Shown: in pieces, positions 19,135 to 29,558 of the stretch
How positions within the stretch are numbered: position 1 is the stretch's first letter
Layout: each line of letters starts with the position of its first letter
From: Glomus cerebriforme
Taxonomy: Eukaryota; Glomeromycota; Glomeromycetes; Glomerales; Glomeraceae
Direction: 5' to 3'
NCBI GenBank assembly: GCA_003550305.1
Contig: QKYT01000362.1
Span: forward strand, 26,192 to 90,191
DNA: 64,000 nt
Made by a program: the position numbers and the translations under genes
Notes under the pieces: generated by a model
What the model saw: only the letters and a program-made list of their open reading frames with translations
The model's database searches: none
Told to the model about the DNA's origin: nothing

Positions 19135-19555
19135 TAAAGAACTCAAGAAATTAGGCTAAGAGTCACAAAAATGATATCGAGATTGTCCCTATAAGCGTTC
19201 CCATAAATTTTTTCTTATAGGGATAGAGAATTTTTATAGGGACGCTCAAAAAAATACCAAAGAAACCATAAAGCAATAATGAAACCAAAACAGCACACAA
19301 GCCCAAAATAAGTAACAAACATAACATATCAAAATAACCACAAAAAGACCGCAGAGCAACGAAAATTGGCAGATATTAGAAGGCAATAAAAATAGGATAG
19401 AGCAATAAAATCAAGCAAATATCTATAAAGCAACCAAACAACTACAGACCAGTGAAAACGGATGGATAGCAATAAAGCATTAGAAAGAGCATAGACGTAT
19501 AAAATAAGTAAGTAGGTAGCATTATAACAATAAGTAGGTAACATTATAACAGTAA

Positions 19556-19587
19556 GTAGCAAACACTCTTATAAGAGTGTTTGCTAC
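19556..19587. repeat. 32-bp perfect palindrome
   Basis: The half-site GTAGCAAACACTCTTA is followed directly by its reverse complement, with no spacer. It sits just before the Ty3-like relic begins and could be a joined pair of element ends. Confidence 0.85.
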
Positions 19588-19639
19588 TATAGCATCTATA
19601 TTCCCATTTACCATTCTGGATCATTAAGAGCAGTAAGAA

Positions 19640-21870
19640 GATCAAGGAAAAAGGCTTAACAAAATATTCAAGAAGCTAATCTTATAAATAGTAATAAGGA
19701 ACTAACTACTACTGCTAAATATACCTTAAGAATCAGACAAAAAATGCAGATAGCTATCGTAGATAGTGAAATTGCTACTAGCATAATGACCAAAGTTTTT
19801 TTAAACAAATTAGATTATAAAATTAACAGATTATTTAAAATGGTCATGATAACTACAAATGGAGCTAGAACCTGATTCTTAGAAATTATAGATAATATTC
19901 CTATCATAATTGAAAAGATTGAAATTTCTACTTCTTTTTAAGTCTTAGAATCTAAGGATGAAGTTCTCATTCTAGGCAACAATTAGTTAAGAAAAGCCAA
20001 TGCTACAATAAGTTGGGAGTAATCAACTTTAACCATCCATAAACATAATATTACAGTTAGAATTCGTATTACCTTTACCAAAACAGCTAAGATTATTACT
20101 CAAGAATTAGACTATGATTCTGATGATGATTATTATAAGAATGAACTTTTAGATGAATACTATATTTATTATTCAGACATGACTGATGAAAAAAAAGTCT
20201 CTAAGGATGAAATGACCTATAATTCTTGGAGTAACGTATATTTTCCTTACAACTCTGAAGAAGAATTTGAAGAAGAAGATACCCAAAATAATAACAACTC
20301 TGTGATATTTCTAGCAGAAAGTGCTCAAATAAGTGAAAAAAAAGGCTTTAGAAGATCAACATATAGGATTTTAGACTACCACCAACAGCAGGCTTTTCAG
20401 TATCTATTATCTATTAGAAGAATATGTTGATATCTGTAATAAGAGACAAACTGAAATAAAGAAAACTACTATTGTCAAATATAGAATTTATACAGGAGAT
20501 GTCTTACCTATCGCTCAGAAATCATATTACCAAATTTTAAAAACACACAGTTTTTAAAGGAAGAAATTAAGAAAATGGAAGCTAATAAAATCATTCGACA
20601 CCCACATAGTCTCTGGGTTTTACCTGTAGTCATTGTAAAAAAGAAAGAAAGTGACAAAAGATTATGCATTGATTACTACAAACTGAATGCACTTACCAAG
20701 ATTGATACCTACCCTCTACCAAGAATCGATGACTTATTAGACATCTTAAAAGGATCACAGTGATTCACTACCTTAGATTTAGCTAGTGAATACTGGTAAG
20801 TGTCCATACATTCTGAAGATATTGAGAAAACTGCTTTCATCATATTATCTGATTTTTATTTTTTAGTCATGCCCTTTGGTTTGAATAATACTTCAGGAAC
20901 CTTTTAAAGGTTCATAATTGGATCTTAAGGAATTTTTTTGGCCTATTTATTGCAGTCTACTTCGATGATATTATCTACATAAAAGGATCTTTGGATATAT
21001 TTGGATCACGTAAAGCAAGTTTTTCAAGCTCTAAAAAAAGCTTAACTTAGCATTAAGTTAAAGAAGTGTCACTTTTGTACCCCTTATTAGCATTCTTAGG
21101 ACATATAGTAGAATAAGGAGATATTTATCCAGATTTTGAAAAGATAGAAAAAGTCAAGAGTTTTTCTATACCTAAAACTTTGATTTAATTATGAGTCATA
21201 CTTGAATTGTTTAATTATTATCGTAAATTCATTAAAGATTTTGCTTAACATGTAAAATCTTTGATCATGTTACTTAAAAAGGAAGTTCCCTTTTAGTGAA
21301 CTAAAAAATAACAAATTGCCTTTAACAGACTCAAAGAAAGACTCATTAAAGCTCTTATTTTGCAGTACTCAGACTTTGAAAAATCTTTCATCTTGTACAC
21401 TGATACTTGCAAGTTCAGATTAAAAGCTATTTTATTTCAGAAAGTAAATGAACAAGAGTGTGTAGTACCTATACCAGTCAGACAACCAACAAAGCAAAGA
21501 AAAACTATCCAATTATTGATTTAGAATGTCTTGCTATTGTATGGGCAGTCAAGCATTTTTACCATTACTTAAGTCGATCTTTCTCTATTGTCACAAATTA
21601 CTTAGCATTAAAGTGATTAAAAATCTTGAAGATGCTTACAAGAAAAAATGAGCACGTTGGATCATGAAACTCCAACAATACAATTTTACTATTGAACATT
21701 GTCCAGAAAAACACAATGTTAATGTAGATACTTTATCCAGAATATACGATAATAATAACTTATAACCTAAAGAAGATGAATATTTCTTAATAATAACCTA
21801 TAATACTGACACTGAAGAAGATAAGGAACCTAAAGTAAAGTCCTCATCAATGGTTTTAATCAGAAGTAAT
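19640..21870 (+). mobile_element. Degenerate Ty3/gypsy-like retroelement (protease, RT, RNase H)
   Basis: A protease-like stretch precedes about 20100 (ARTxFLEIIDNIPIIIEKIE). Reverse transcriptase starts at about 20560 with [40 protein letters not shown] and [14 protein letters not shown]. Further RT blocks follow in shifting frames (FTTLDLASEYW, FLVMPFGLNN, the catalytic YFDDI region near 20960). An RNase H region and the tether EHCPEKHNVNVDTLSRIYD lie near 21700. Many TAA and TAG codons interrupt it, typical of C-to-T decay. No integrase or matched LTRs were recognised; the 3' end is lost at about 21870. Confidence 0.8.
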
Positions 21871-24053
21871 AACACAAGTAGAATGCTGTTCAATTAGGCA
21901 TATGCCCGATTAATAACTATTAAATAATTAGTTAACATAATATATATATCAGATTAAATAAAAATTGGTAATCAATAAGGTACATACCCGATTAAATACA
22001 ATATAAGTAATTGGATTGACCAATTTAGAGTTATTTTATTAAGTGATTATTTAAACAAAATTAGCAATCTGATTTGTAATAATTTGTAAAATCTTTGACC
22101 TTTATAAAATTTAGTCTAAATTCGGCTAATTTTAAAAATTTGACCTAAATTAGTAATGATGCATAGTTCCCATATTCAACCCTGCAGAATGATGGCTGAA
22201 TTGCATACTAATTTTTTATTAAAATTAAAATTATATTTGACCTTGTAGACTAATAGTCAAATTATTACCCTTTTTTAAACAAAAATACAAAAAATAATAG
22301 CTGAATTATATGCTTTTTTATTATATATTCAACACTATAAAATAATAACGCAACATGTTGTTCATTTCCAATATAATATTAAATATCCAATGTTTGAATT
22401 ATTGTAATAACATTAACTTGTAAATATGAGAATATGTATCGATTGACATTGTTGAATCAAGCTGTGTATTGATTTACATCATCGAATTAAGTGGTTTTAC
22501 TAACACTTGTGATATTGGAGTCTTATTTGCAGGTAAAGGTATTGATTGTTCAGGATATAATTCTAAAGAAGATGTTTATTTATGTATAGCTTTAGTGTGT
22601 AAATTAACTATTTTTTCTTTACACTTGCTGCAAAACATTGAAGCTCTTAATTTTCTGGTTATAAATGTCAAAAATTCATCACCTTTTGGTGAAAGTGGAT
22701 TAGACATTAAAGAACTTATTCATCTAAGATATTATTGCAATACATTTTCTTCCTTTTTTCATTTTGTTGATAAAAATTGTTTTAAAATTTGTTGAATTAA
22801 GTACTTTGTTTTATGTATTTTTGATACTTTAAAAACTATAATTAATATCAATGACATTAGTTTGATATTTAGCTTTGATTTATTTGCAAAATTCATATTA
22901 ATTTACTAATATTTGATTTTGATTATTTTAATTGATATTAATGTATGTTTATTTTTTTTATTAATATTGATTTGATATTTTATTTGATTTTGATATTTAA
23001 AAATAGAAATATATCATATCATTTTGGTTTTGGTTTAACTAATTGAAAGTTAATTTGATCTAAAAATTTAAGAGAATTTGATAGTTAATATCATTAATGA
23101 TTGAAAGTCTAATTTGATACGAAGTATAATAAATAGTATAAAAAAAAGATATAAAAGGAGGACAAATTCTCTTTTCTTTCTTTTTTATTTTTTAAAAAAA
23201 AAATATTTTGAAAATAAATTTTGAAAATAAAAATGTCTTGCAGAAAATCTTTATCATTCCAACCACTATGAAATAATCTGCTTTCATCAATATCATTCCA
23301 TTCTAATATATTACAAAATAATTTGCCTTCACCAATATCTTCATCAATGTTATTCTAACCTATGTCCAATTCCAATATACTACAAACTCCAGAATCTTTT
23401 AGACTTTTTATGCTAGCAGATATTTTTGCTTCGATAGGACAAACACCTTTAACACCTTTTACACCAAGAAATTCATCAATACCATCTCATCCTAAAATTA
23501 CCACAACCTCATCAATACCACCTCAACCTAAAATCACATCATCACCATCTCATCCTAAAATTACCACAATCTCATCACCATCACCTCATTCTAAAATCAC
23601 CACAACCTCATTAACACAACCTTGATCTAAAATCACATCATCACCATCTTGTTCTTAAATCATCACAATCTCATCATCATTATCTCAAATTAATATATGA
23701 AATAACACACTCTTAGTATCTTCCTCTTCATTCCAACAATCTGTTGTAATATCGAATATTATTAAAAGATATCTAAATATTAACATACCAAGGAGTTATC
23801 AAACTTTAGATTACGAAGAAGAAGTGGTATCTGGTAAGTAAATCAAATTTGTCATACAATAATATATTATATTACATATATACGTATCCCTTAATGTGAA
23901 ATTTATAACAGAAGTCGATAAGTTAATAACTGAAAATGGTCAACTTCAGAACAAATTATATAGAGAACGATTAATAATAATTAAGATGAAATGGAAAATA
24001 AACAATTTAAAAGGTAATCTTTGGCAAGTAGAAGAGGAAAACACTTTGTTTAA

Positions 24054-25580
24054 AGCTCTGAATGGTTCAATTCAATCTGGTTTTAATCTGATTTTGGATT
24101 CAAATTAGAAAATCAATTCAGTTCTGGTTCAGTTCTTTGATTTAGAACTGATCCAGAACTGAACTGATTTTTAATCCAAACTAAACTGAAATTTTTCAGT
24201 TCAGATCTAATTAAATTTTTTTTTATATTATTTCTCATTTAAATAAAAAAGATAATAATAATCCCAATTTACCCTTACTTTAAACTCCGAATTGTAAATT
24301 AGTCCAGAAAATACATAAAAAATAAAGAAAGAAATGTTAGAAATATTTCTCTTTTAATTAAATTATAAAAAAAATCTCTCAATTACTCACTTTTAAGTCT
24401 GATTTATTCACCAGTTGGCAATTTCTACAAAAAAAAAAGAAAGAAACATTAGTACGTTTCTTATATAAGTAAAAAAAATACAATAATATTACCACTAATT
24501 CTTACCTTAAAGTCTGGATTGTAAATCCCATCTGGTAAATACTACAAAATAAAGAAAAAAACATTAGAACTGTTTCTTCTTTAATTAAAATACAATTATC
24601 CTGATTACTCACCTTTAAGTTCGATTTGTTTACCAATCAGCAATTCTTACAAAAAAAAAGAAAAGAAATGTTAGTACATTTTTCATTTAAATAAAAAAAA
24701 TATAACTACATCCCTTTTCCCTTATCTTAAAGTCCAGTTTGTGAATTTGTCTGGCAACACTACAAAACAAATAAAGAAACGTTAGAAATGTTTCTCTTTT
24801 AATTAAAATACAATCATTCTGATTAGTTACCTTTAAGTCCAATTTGTTCCCGTTGGCAATCCCTAGTTCCTTACAAAAAAAAGGAAAGAAATGTTAGTAT
24901 GTTTCTCATTTAAATAAAAAAGATACAACTGCACTTCTTTTCCCTTTACCTTAAAGTCCAGTTCGTAAATTTGTCTGGGAAATTCTACAAAAATAAGAAG
25001 AAAAATGTTAGAAACATTTCTTTTTAAACTAAAAATACAAAAAAGAAATCTTGAATTACTTATCTTTATAGTAAGTTCAATTGTTCACCAGTCGGCAATT
25101 CCTATAAAAAAAGAAAAAATGATAGTATGTTTCTTAATTAAATAAAACAATAAGAAATATCCTTATCTTGAAGTCTAGTTCATAAGTTCATCTAATAAAT
25201 CTACAAAAAACAAACATTTAAAACATTTCTTTTAATCTCAGTTATTCTTCAGCCAGCAATTCTTACAAATAAAAAAAAGAATGTTAGTATGTTTCTCTTT
25301 AATAAATATATAAAAGAAAAAAGCAAACATACTTACTTGAAGTTCAGTTCGTCTATTTATTATTTTTTACAAAAAGAAAAAATATTAGAAAAATAAAAAA
25401 AAATTCTTTTTTTGATCAGTTCCATTCAGATCTCAGTTCAGTTCTGATTCAGATTATTAAAAAAACTGAACTGAACTGAAACTGAACTGAAATTTTCAGA
25501 TTAAAATTTTTTGGAATTGAATCAGATTTTTGGTTCAGTTTTAGTTCAGTTTTCAGTTTGAATCAGAACCATTCAGAGCT
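24054..25580. mobile_element. 1.5-kb MITE-like element with TTAA flanks
   Basis: Terminal inverted repeats AGCTCTGAATGGTTC (24054-24068) and GAACCATTCAGAGCT (25566-25580) are flanked on both sides by TTAA (24050-24053 and 25581-25584), as in piggyBac-type insertions. Inside each end is a dense run of GTTCAGTTC/GAACTGAAC motifs in opposite orientation, forming subterminal inverted repeats. The centre is an array of about 110-bp units described separately. It has no transposase and interrupts a coiled-coil coding exon. Confidence 0.8.
24279..25370 (-). repeat. Array A: about 11 tandem micro-exon-like units, minus strand
   Basis: On the minus strand, units of about 103-119 bp each contain a T-rich tract ending in TTTGTAG or TATAG. 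A 33-39 nt core follows, then a GTAAG/GTGAGT donor. Cores lie at 24279-24313, 24391-24424, 24506-24541, 24613-24645, 24726-24759, 24831-24869, 24950-24984, 25064-25101 and 25167-25200, with two degenerate ones near 25240 and 25335. Two types alternate, for example one reading YLPDGIYNPDFK and one reading ELLIGKQIELK. Some splice sites have single changes (AG to TG at the first, GT to AT at the fifth, eighth and ninth). Confidence 0.7.
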
Positions 25581-26988
25581 TTAACCTTGTTGCATGAGTA
25601 TAATAGAATATTTGGAGTTAAAATGGACAAACTATATGAAGAAAACAAAGCTCTCCAAGGTGAACTTGAATGATACTAACAAATTTGTATATCTTGATCA
25701 ATTACTAATCCTTCACCAACAGAATGATCTAAAAAAAGATTAAAATCAAAAAAAAAATCTCGAAACGAAGCTAACGATATAACAGCGAGAGTAAGAATTG
25801 TTAGTTTATAATCAAACTTATGTATACAGCCTTTTTACTATTCAATTTTAATTTTTTGTTATTTAGTCTGAAATAAAACATATTTTGAAAAGACAAATTT
25901 CTGACGAATACGCATTAGATTATGACAAGACTTTCATTAAACAGTCAGATAAAATCTACAAGAAATTGATTTCTGAATTAAAGAAATTGATGAGTGGGCA
26001 TTATAATCTTTCAGTCACTCAATTGTCTAATTAGTTACGATAAATACATAAGCATAAAAAAACAGAATAAGAAAGTGACAATCGGGCTAATTAGACAAAA
26101 ATGACCAATGTATGCACGTAAATGTCCGCTTGTTCGAAGTGAGTAGTATTTTATTTTAATATGATTCTTTTTGAGATATTTAACAATTAATCTTTATACA
26201 TTTGACAGAAAAAAAACAGGAAACCCATCAAGCTTTACGAGCAAAATGATGATAATTTACAGAAATTCGATAAAGATGAACTGCTATCGATTCTCGTTCA
26301 AAATGGGTACTATTCTATCGAACAATTAAACTCAGAAGATGAAATGTGACAAAAATTGCCAGATAACAAGCAATTTTTGCATGTATATGACCATGAGTAG
26401 CATTCGGAGAAGGTAATAAAGTAATTGATTGTTATTTATTTATTTTAGTATTTATTTAGCCTTCATTTTATCTTTGTTTTTAATAGTTGAAGTACCTACT
26501 TCAGGATGTGTTAGACCTCGCTGCAGAGGAAATTCAATATGTAAAAAAGCAGCGAAAGCGAATATACAATGATGATACTTACTTCACATATAGCAAACTG
26601 CCTGAGAACACTCCTGAATGGGTATATAATGCTTAAAAAATCAGAAATGAAGCAACGGATGTCAAAATGCTCAAATATGGAGTTAATGATAATAATGATA
26701 AAATGACTCAATACGATAATGCGAGTTTAATAGATCTGAATTTAGATTATTTATTAAATTTGGCAGAGATGAATCTGATCCGCCCTAAAGATTTAGACAA
26801 AATTGGCGTAAGCTCACAATCGGTAAATTGAATTGGTTTTTATTAATTTTATCACAAACTATTATTTACATTATATTAGCAAAAAATTATAAAAAGAAAA
26901 GGAGTCAAAAGGGAAAAAAAAGCTAATCCAGAAAAAGAAACTATTGATGCTATTTTCAATGTGAAAGTAGTATATTCTGATTCATAAC

Positions 26989-27648
26989 TAATTCTGATTT
27001 TTATGTCATTAAAGAAGTTTTCAAGTCAAATATCACATGCGTCTTTCTTTNGTAACTTTATCTTTTTTCTCTTTTTGTTATTTTTATATTGTATAGTTAG
27101 TTTTATATTATTAAACAGAGTTTTTTGGTAGTTTTATATGAATAATATTATATGGATTTTTGTAGTTTTATAGGATATTATATTAAACGCTTTATATAGA
27201 ATAAATATTATTGATAAATAGGTCGAACTAGAGAGTTTTAAGGTGAAATATATGGGTTTTTAAAGGTCAAATATTGGTTTTTTAAGGTTGAATTTGCTTT
27301 TTTAAAGTTTAATAAAGTATGAATGATAGCTGAATTTTCTTTCTAAATTTGTGACGATTGGCAACCTAACTGGTGTTGTTAAATTACCATGTCATTTGTC
27401 TATTTTTCAAATGACATTTATCATTTCTCATAGTAAGATTGATATTATTTAATATCATTTGATATCATTTCAATGTCATTTCAGTGTCATTTAATAACAC
27501 TAAACCTAACTGCGCCAAAAATTGACCTTAATTTAATACAGGTTAGATCATCATTTAACCTAGATTTGACCTGGTTAAATTTAGACTAAATTGTCCTATT
27601 TTGACTAGTGCTGATTGCATACAAAATAAATACCCAATTGATAATCTT
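26989..27648. other. Non-coding flank with short direct motifs
   Basis: This T-rich stretch contains repeated ATTTGATATCATTTCAATGTCATTT-like motifs (about 27430-27490) and AGGTTAGATC/TTAACCTAGATTT motifs. No gene is supported. Confidence 0.45.
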
Positions 27649-28755
27649 GCAGATTAGAAGTATACTCTGATGAAATCCGTTCAATCCATCATCTATTTTT
27701 GAATGGATTGGATAATCTGGATTAAGGAATAAATGGATTTCAGATAATCTGGATAAATCCATTGGATAACACCGGATTGATCAGATATTACACAGATGAC
27801 TGGATTGATCAGATTAATCAGATAATCTGGTCAAATCTGGTATTTTTTTTTATTTTAATACATAAGAACATTTATTAACATTCTTTTTTATTCTTTTTTA
27901 TAGGAATGAATACTTCAGCTCAATTCCTGAAGGTAATTAAAGGGGGTGGTTATTAAACTTTAATACAAGAATGTTGTAATGTTCTTTTTTTTTTCTTTTT
28001 TATAGAAATGAATACTTTAGTTCAACTTCTAGAGGTAATTGAGGGGTATTAAACTTTAATACAAGAACATTACTAATGTTCTTTTTTTTTCTTTTTTATA
28101 GAAATGAACACTTCGGCTCAACTCCTAGAGATAATTGAGGAGAGGTATTAAACTTTAATACAAGAATGTTGCTAATGTTCTTTTTTTTCTTTTTTTTTAG
28201 GAATGAATACTTCAGCTTGACTCCTGAAGGTAATTGAAGGGACTTTAATATAAGAACGTTGCTAACATTCTTTTTTTTTCTTTTTTGTAGGAATGAACAC
28301 TTCGGCTCAGCTCCCGAAGGTAAATAGGGTAAAAGGGAAGCGAAAGGGGAAGGTGTTTTTTTATTTTATTATACAAGAATGTTTATTAACGTTCATTTTT
28401 CTTTTCTTTTTTGTAGGAACGAACTCTTCAGCTCAACTTTTGGAGGTAAATGGGATAAAGGGAGGTAGGGAGGTATTTTTTTATTATAATTCAATACAAG
28501 AACGTTACTAACGTTCTTTTTTTTCTTTTTGTAGAGGTGACTCTTTGACCTTCAATTATAGTATGTAAAGTTTTATAAAAAAATCTGGTAAATCTGGTGA
28601 ATCCAGTAATATAAATAAATCATTGGATTGACTGGATATCTGTTGAACCATCTGGTTAATCCAGTAGTACAAATAGATCAATCCGAATCTGATTAATTTT
28701 CAGATAGATGACCAGATATCCGGATTGATCAAATTTTGGAATATACCTCTATTGC
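27649..28755. mobile_element. 1.1-kb inverted-repeat (foldback) element
   Basis: The ends form an imperfect inverted repeat (GCAGATTAGAAGTATACTC on the left, GAATATACCTCTATTGC on the right). Both shoulders are full of GGATTGAT/ATCTGGAT-type motifs in opposite orientation (27690-27840 and 28570-28740). The middle holds a tandem array of micro-exon-like units on the plus strand. There is no transposase, and no clear target duplication was found. Confidence 0.6.
27904..28560 (+). repeat. Array B: seven tandem micro-exon-like units, plus strand
   Basis: Six cores are exactly 29 nt: 27904-27932, 28006-28034, 28102-28130, 28201-28229, 28291-28319 and 28417-28445. A seventh, divergent core of 26 nt lies at 28535-28560. 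Each is preceded by a long T/C tract ending TTTTATAG, TTTGTAG or TTTTTAG and followed by GTAATT, GTAAAT or GTATGT; only the third has AT for GT. Cores read about GAATGAATACTTCAGCTCAA plus CTCCTGAAG, and one frame gives NE-x-FSS-x-PE. Unit spacing is 90-126 bp. Confidence 0.75.
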
Positions 28756-28840
28756 AGATATCTGATTGACAACCTTGATATGCATGAATTATGCCAAAAT
28801 TTGGTCATCAATCGGATACCCTGCTGAAGAAAAACAAAAA

Positions 28841-28902
28841 AAATTGGGGCTCATTTAGATCATTCTAGAGTATCTTAAAATAATCTAAATGAGCCCCAAT
28901 TT
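28841..28902. repeat. Perfect 20-bp inverted repeat (hairpin)
   Basis: AAATTGGGGCTCATTTAGAT at 28841-28860 is exactly complementary to 28883-28902, with a 22-nt loop. It could be a small mobile palindrome or a transcript-end hairpin. Confidence 0.9.
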
Positions 28903-29194
28903 GGCATTGTTTTACCTGTAAAGGAAAGTAAAGACCCAAGTAAAAAGTAGTAGACTTCTTTATAAAAGTACAAAATTGTCTATTTTTAGAGAAAGTAGAA
29001 TCACAATGATTATTAAGAGCAAAAAGTTTGTCCAAAAAAAGTTGTCTAATATGATTAAAGTACTTGTTTTAAACATAATGGGAAAGAGTATGTTGAGACT
29101 TGAAAAAATAAGTCAAATATTTAAAAATAGCAAATTTGTTATTAGGTTTTTTATAATGTGATAAAATCTTATACAAAGGTATAGAAGAAGGGAA

Positions 29195-29558
29195 TCAGTA
29201 ATTATTTGTATGAATAAACCAATCAGAAGAGTCAAAATCAAATTCAAAAAGAAAGTAAAAATTTTCTTTTTGAGGGTTATATAAGATATTAGAACTAATA
29301 GAATATCTGAGAGGAGTGGGTTCATGTGACTTAAAGGATATGTCGAATAATATAACATATTTAGTGTAATGTACAGATTTGGGATTAAATATGCAGATTA
29401 TTATCACAATCGAAGATTACTATAATATCGACCGATCTAAAAGTTTGTGAATCATAATCATCATCTAAATTAGATAAAAGAGTATTACAAGGTCGAGAAT
29501 CAACATAATCAGAATAAGAAAAGGAAAAAGGAGTATAGTGATTGGTATTTGATGAAAT
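29195..29558 (-). pseudogene. Decayed ORF of unknown function
   Basis: From an ATG at 29558 the minus strand reads SSNTNHYTPFSFSYSDYVDS and RPCNTLLSNLDDDYDS, then shifts frame near 29400. It continues HYTKYVILFDISFKSHEPTP and ENFYFLFEFDFDSSDWF to a stop at 29195. Balanced acidic/aromatic composition suggests former coding sequence, probably of a transposon, but no family is recognised. Confidence 0.3.

Larger units (their letters stand above)
18571..19640. repeat. Low-complexity, repeat-rich stretch without genes
   Basis: It is dominated by variants of GTCCATA, GGGACACTATGGACACTAGG and CATAGGGACATAGGGACA. It contains an inverted repeat (18918-18953 against 19098-19134) and a 32-bp palindrome at 19556-19587. 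No coding sequence is supported. Confidence 0.6.
23233..26988 (+). pseudogene. Decayed multi-exon gene of unknown function, split by an insertion
   Basis: The 5' part encodes Pro/Ser/Thr repeats (SHPKITTTSS-type, 23465-23625). An intron with GTAAGT...ACAG fits 23834-23911 and joins in frame to a coiled coil (EVDKLITENGQLQNKLYRER). The coiled coil breaks at 24053 and resumes at 25585 (LHEYNRIFGVKMDKLYEENK) on the other side of a 1.5-kb element. Later exons read SDEYALDYDKTFIKQSDKIY, KKLMSGHYNLSVTQLSN and, after another intron, ATDVKMLKYGVNDNN...LNLAEMNLIRPKDLDKIG. The last exon ends at TAA 26986-26988. Several in-frame stops show decay. It resembles a repeated fungal family rather than a unique gene; no function is assigned. 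Confidence 0.5.
21890..28825. mobile_element. Possible composite element around the 23.2-27.0 kb gene
   Basis: The left edge carries two related motifs (GGCATATGCCCGATTAATAAC at about 21898, GGTACATACCCGATTAAATAC at about 21980). The right edge near 28803-28822 carries an approximate inverse (GTCATCAATCGGATACCCTG). Subterminal AAATTTAGTCTAAATT also recurs inverted on the right near 27580. These could be degenerate terminal inverted repeats of one transposon that later received two smaller elements. The matches are imperfect and the boundaries uncertain. The 22469-22795 ORF inside it has no recognisable protein character. Confidence 0.3.

Noticed and set aside
18326..19135. CRISPR-like array of repeats
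   Set aside because: The units are long, few and variable, with no unique spacers of constant length, in a eukaryotic repeat-rich setting.
22469..22795. 108-codon open frame
   Set aside because: No recognisable motif, surrounded by transposon-like AT-rich DNA; it could be chance or an eroded element gene.
28293..28511. 72-codon frame running through array B
   Set aside because: It reads straight across two exon-like cores and their T-rich spacers; the repeat structure explains it better than a protein gene.
24054..28755. Single large transposon explaining both inverted-repeat elements
   Set aside because: Their terminal and subterminal motifs are different and the first has its own TTAA flanks, so they are better treated as separate insertions.
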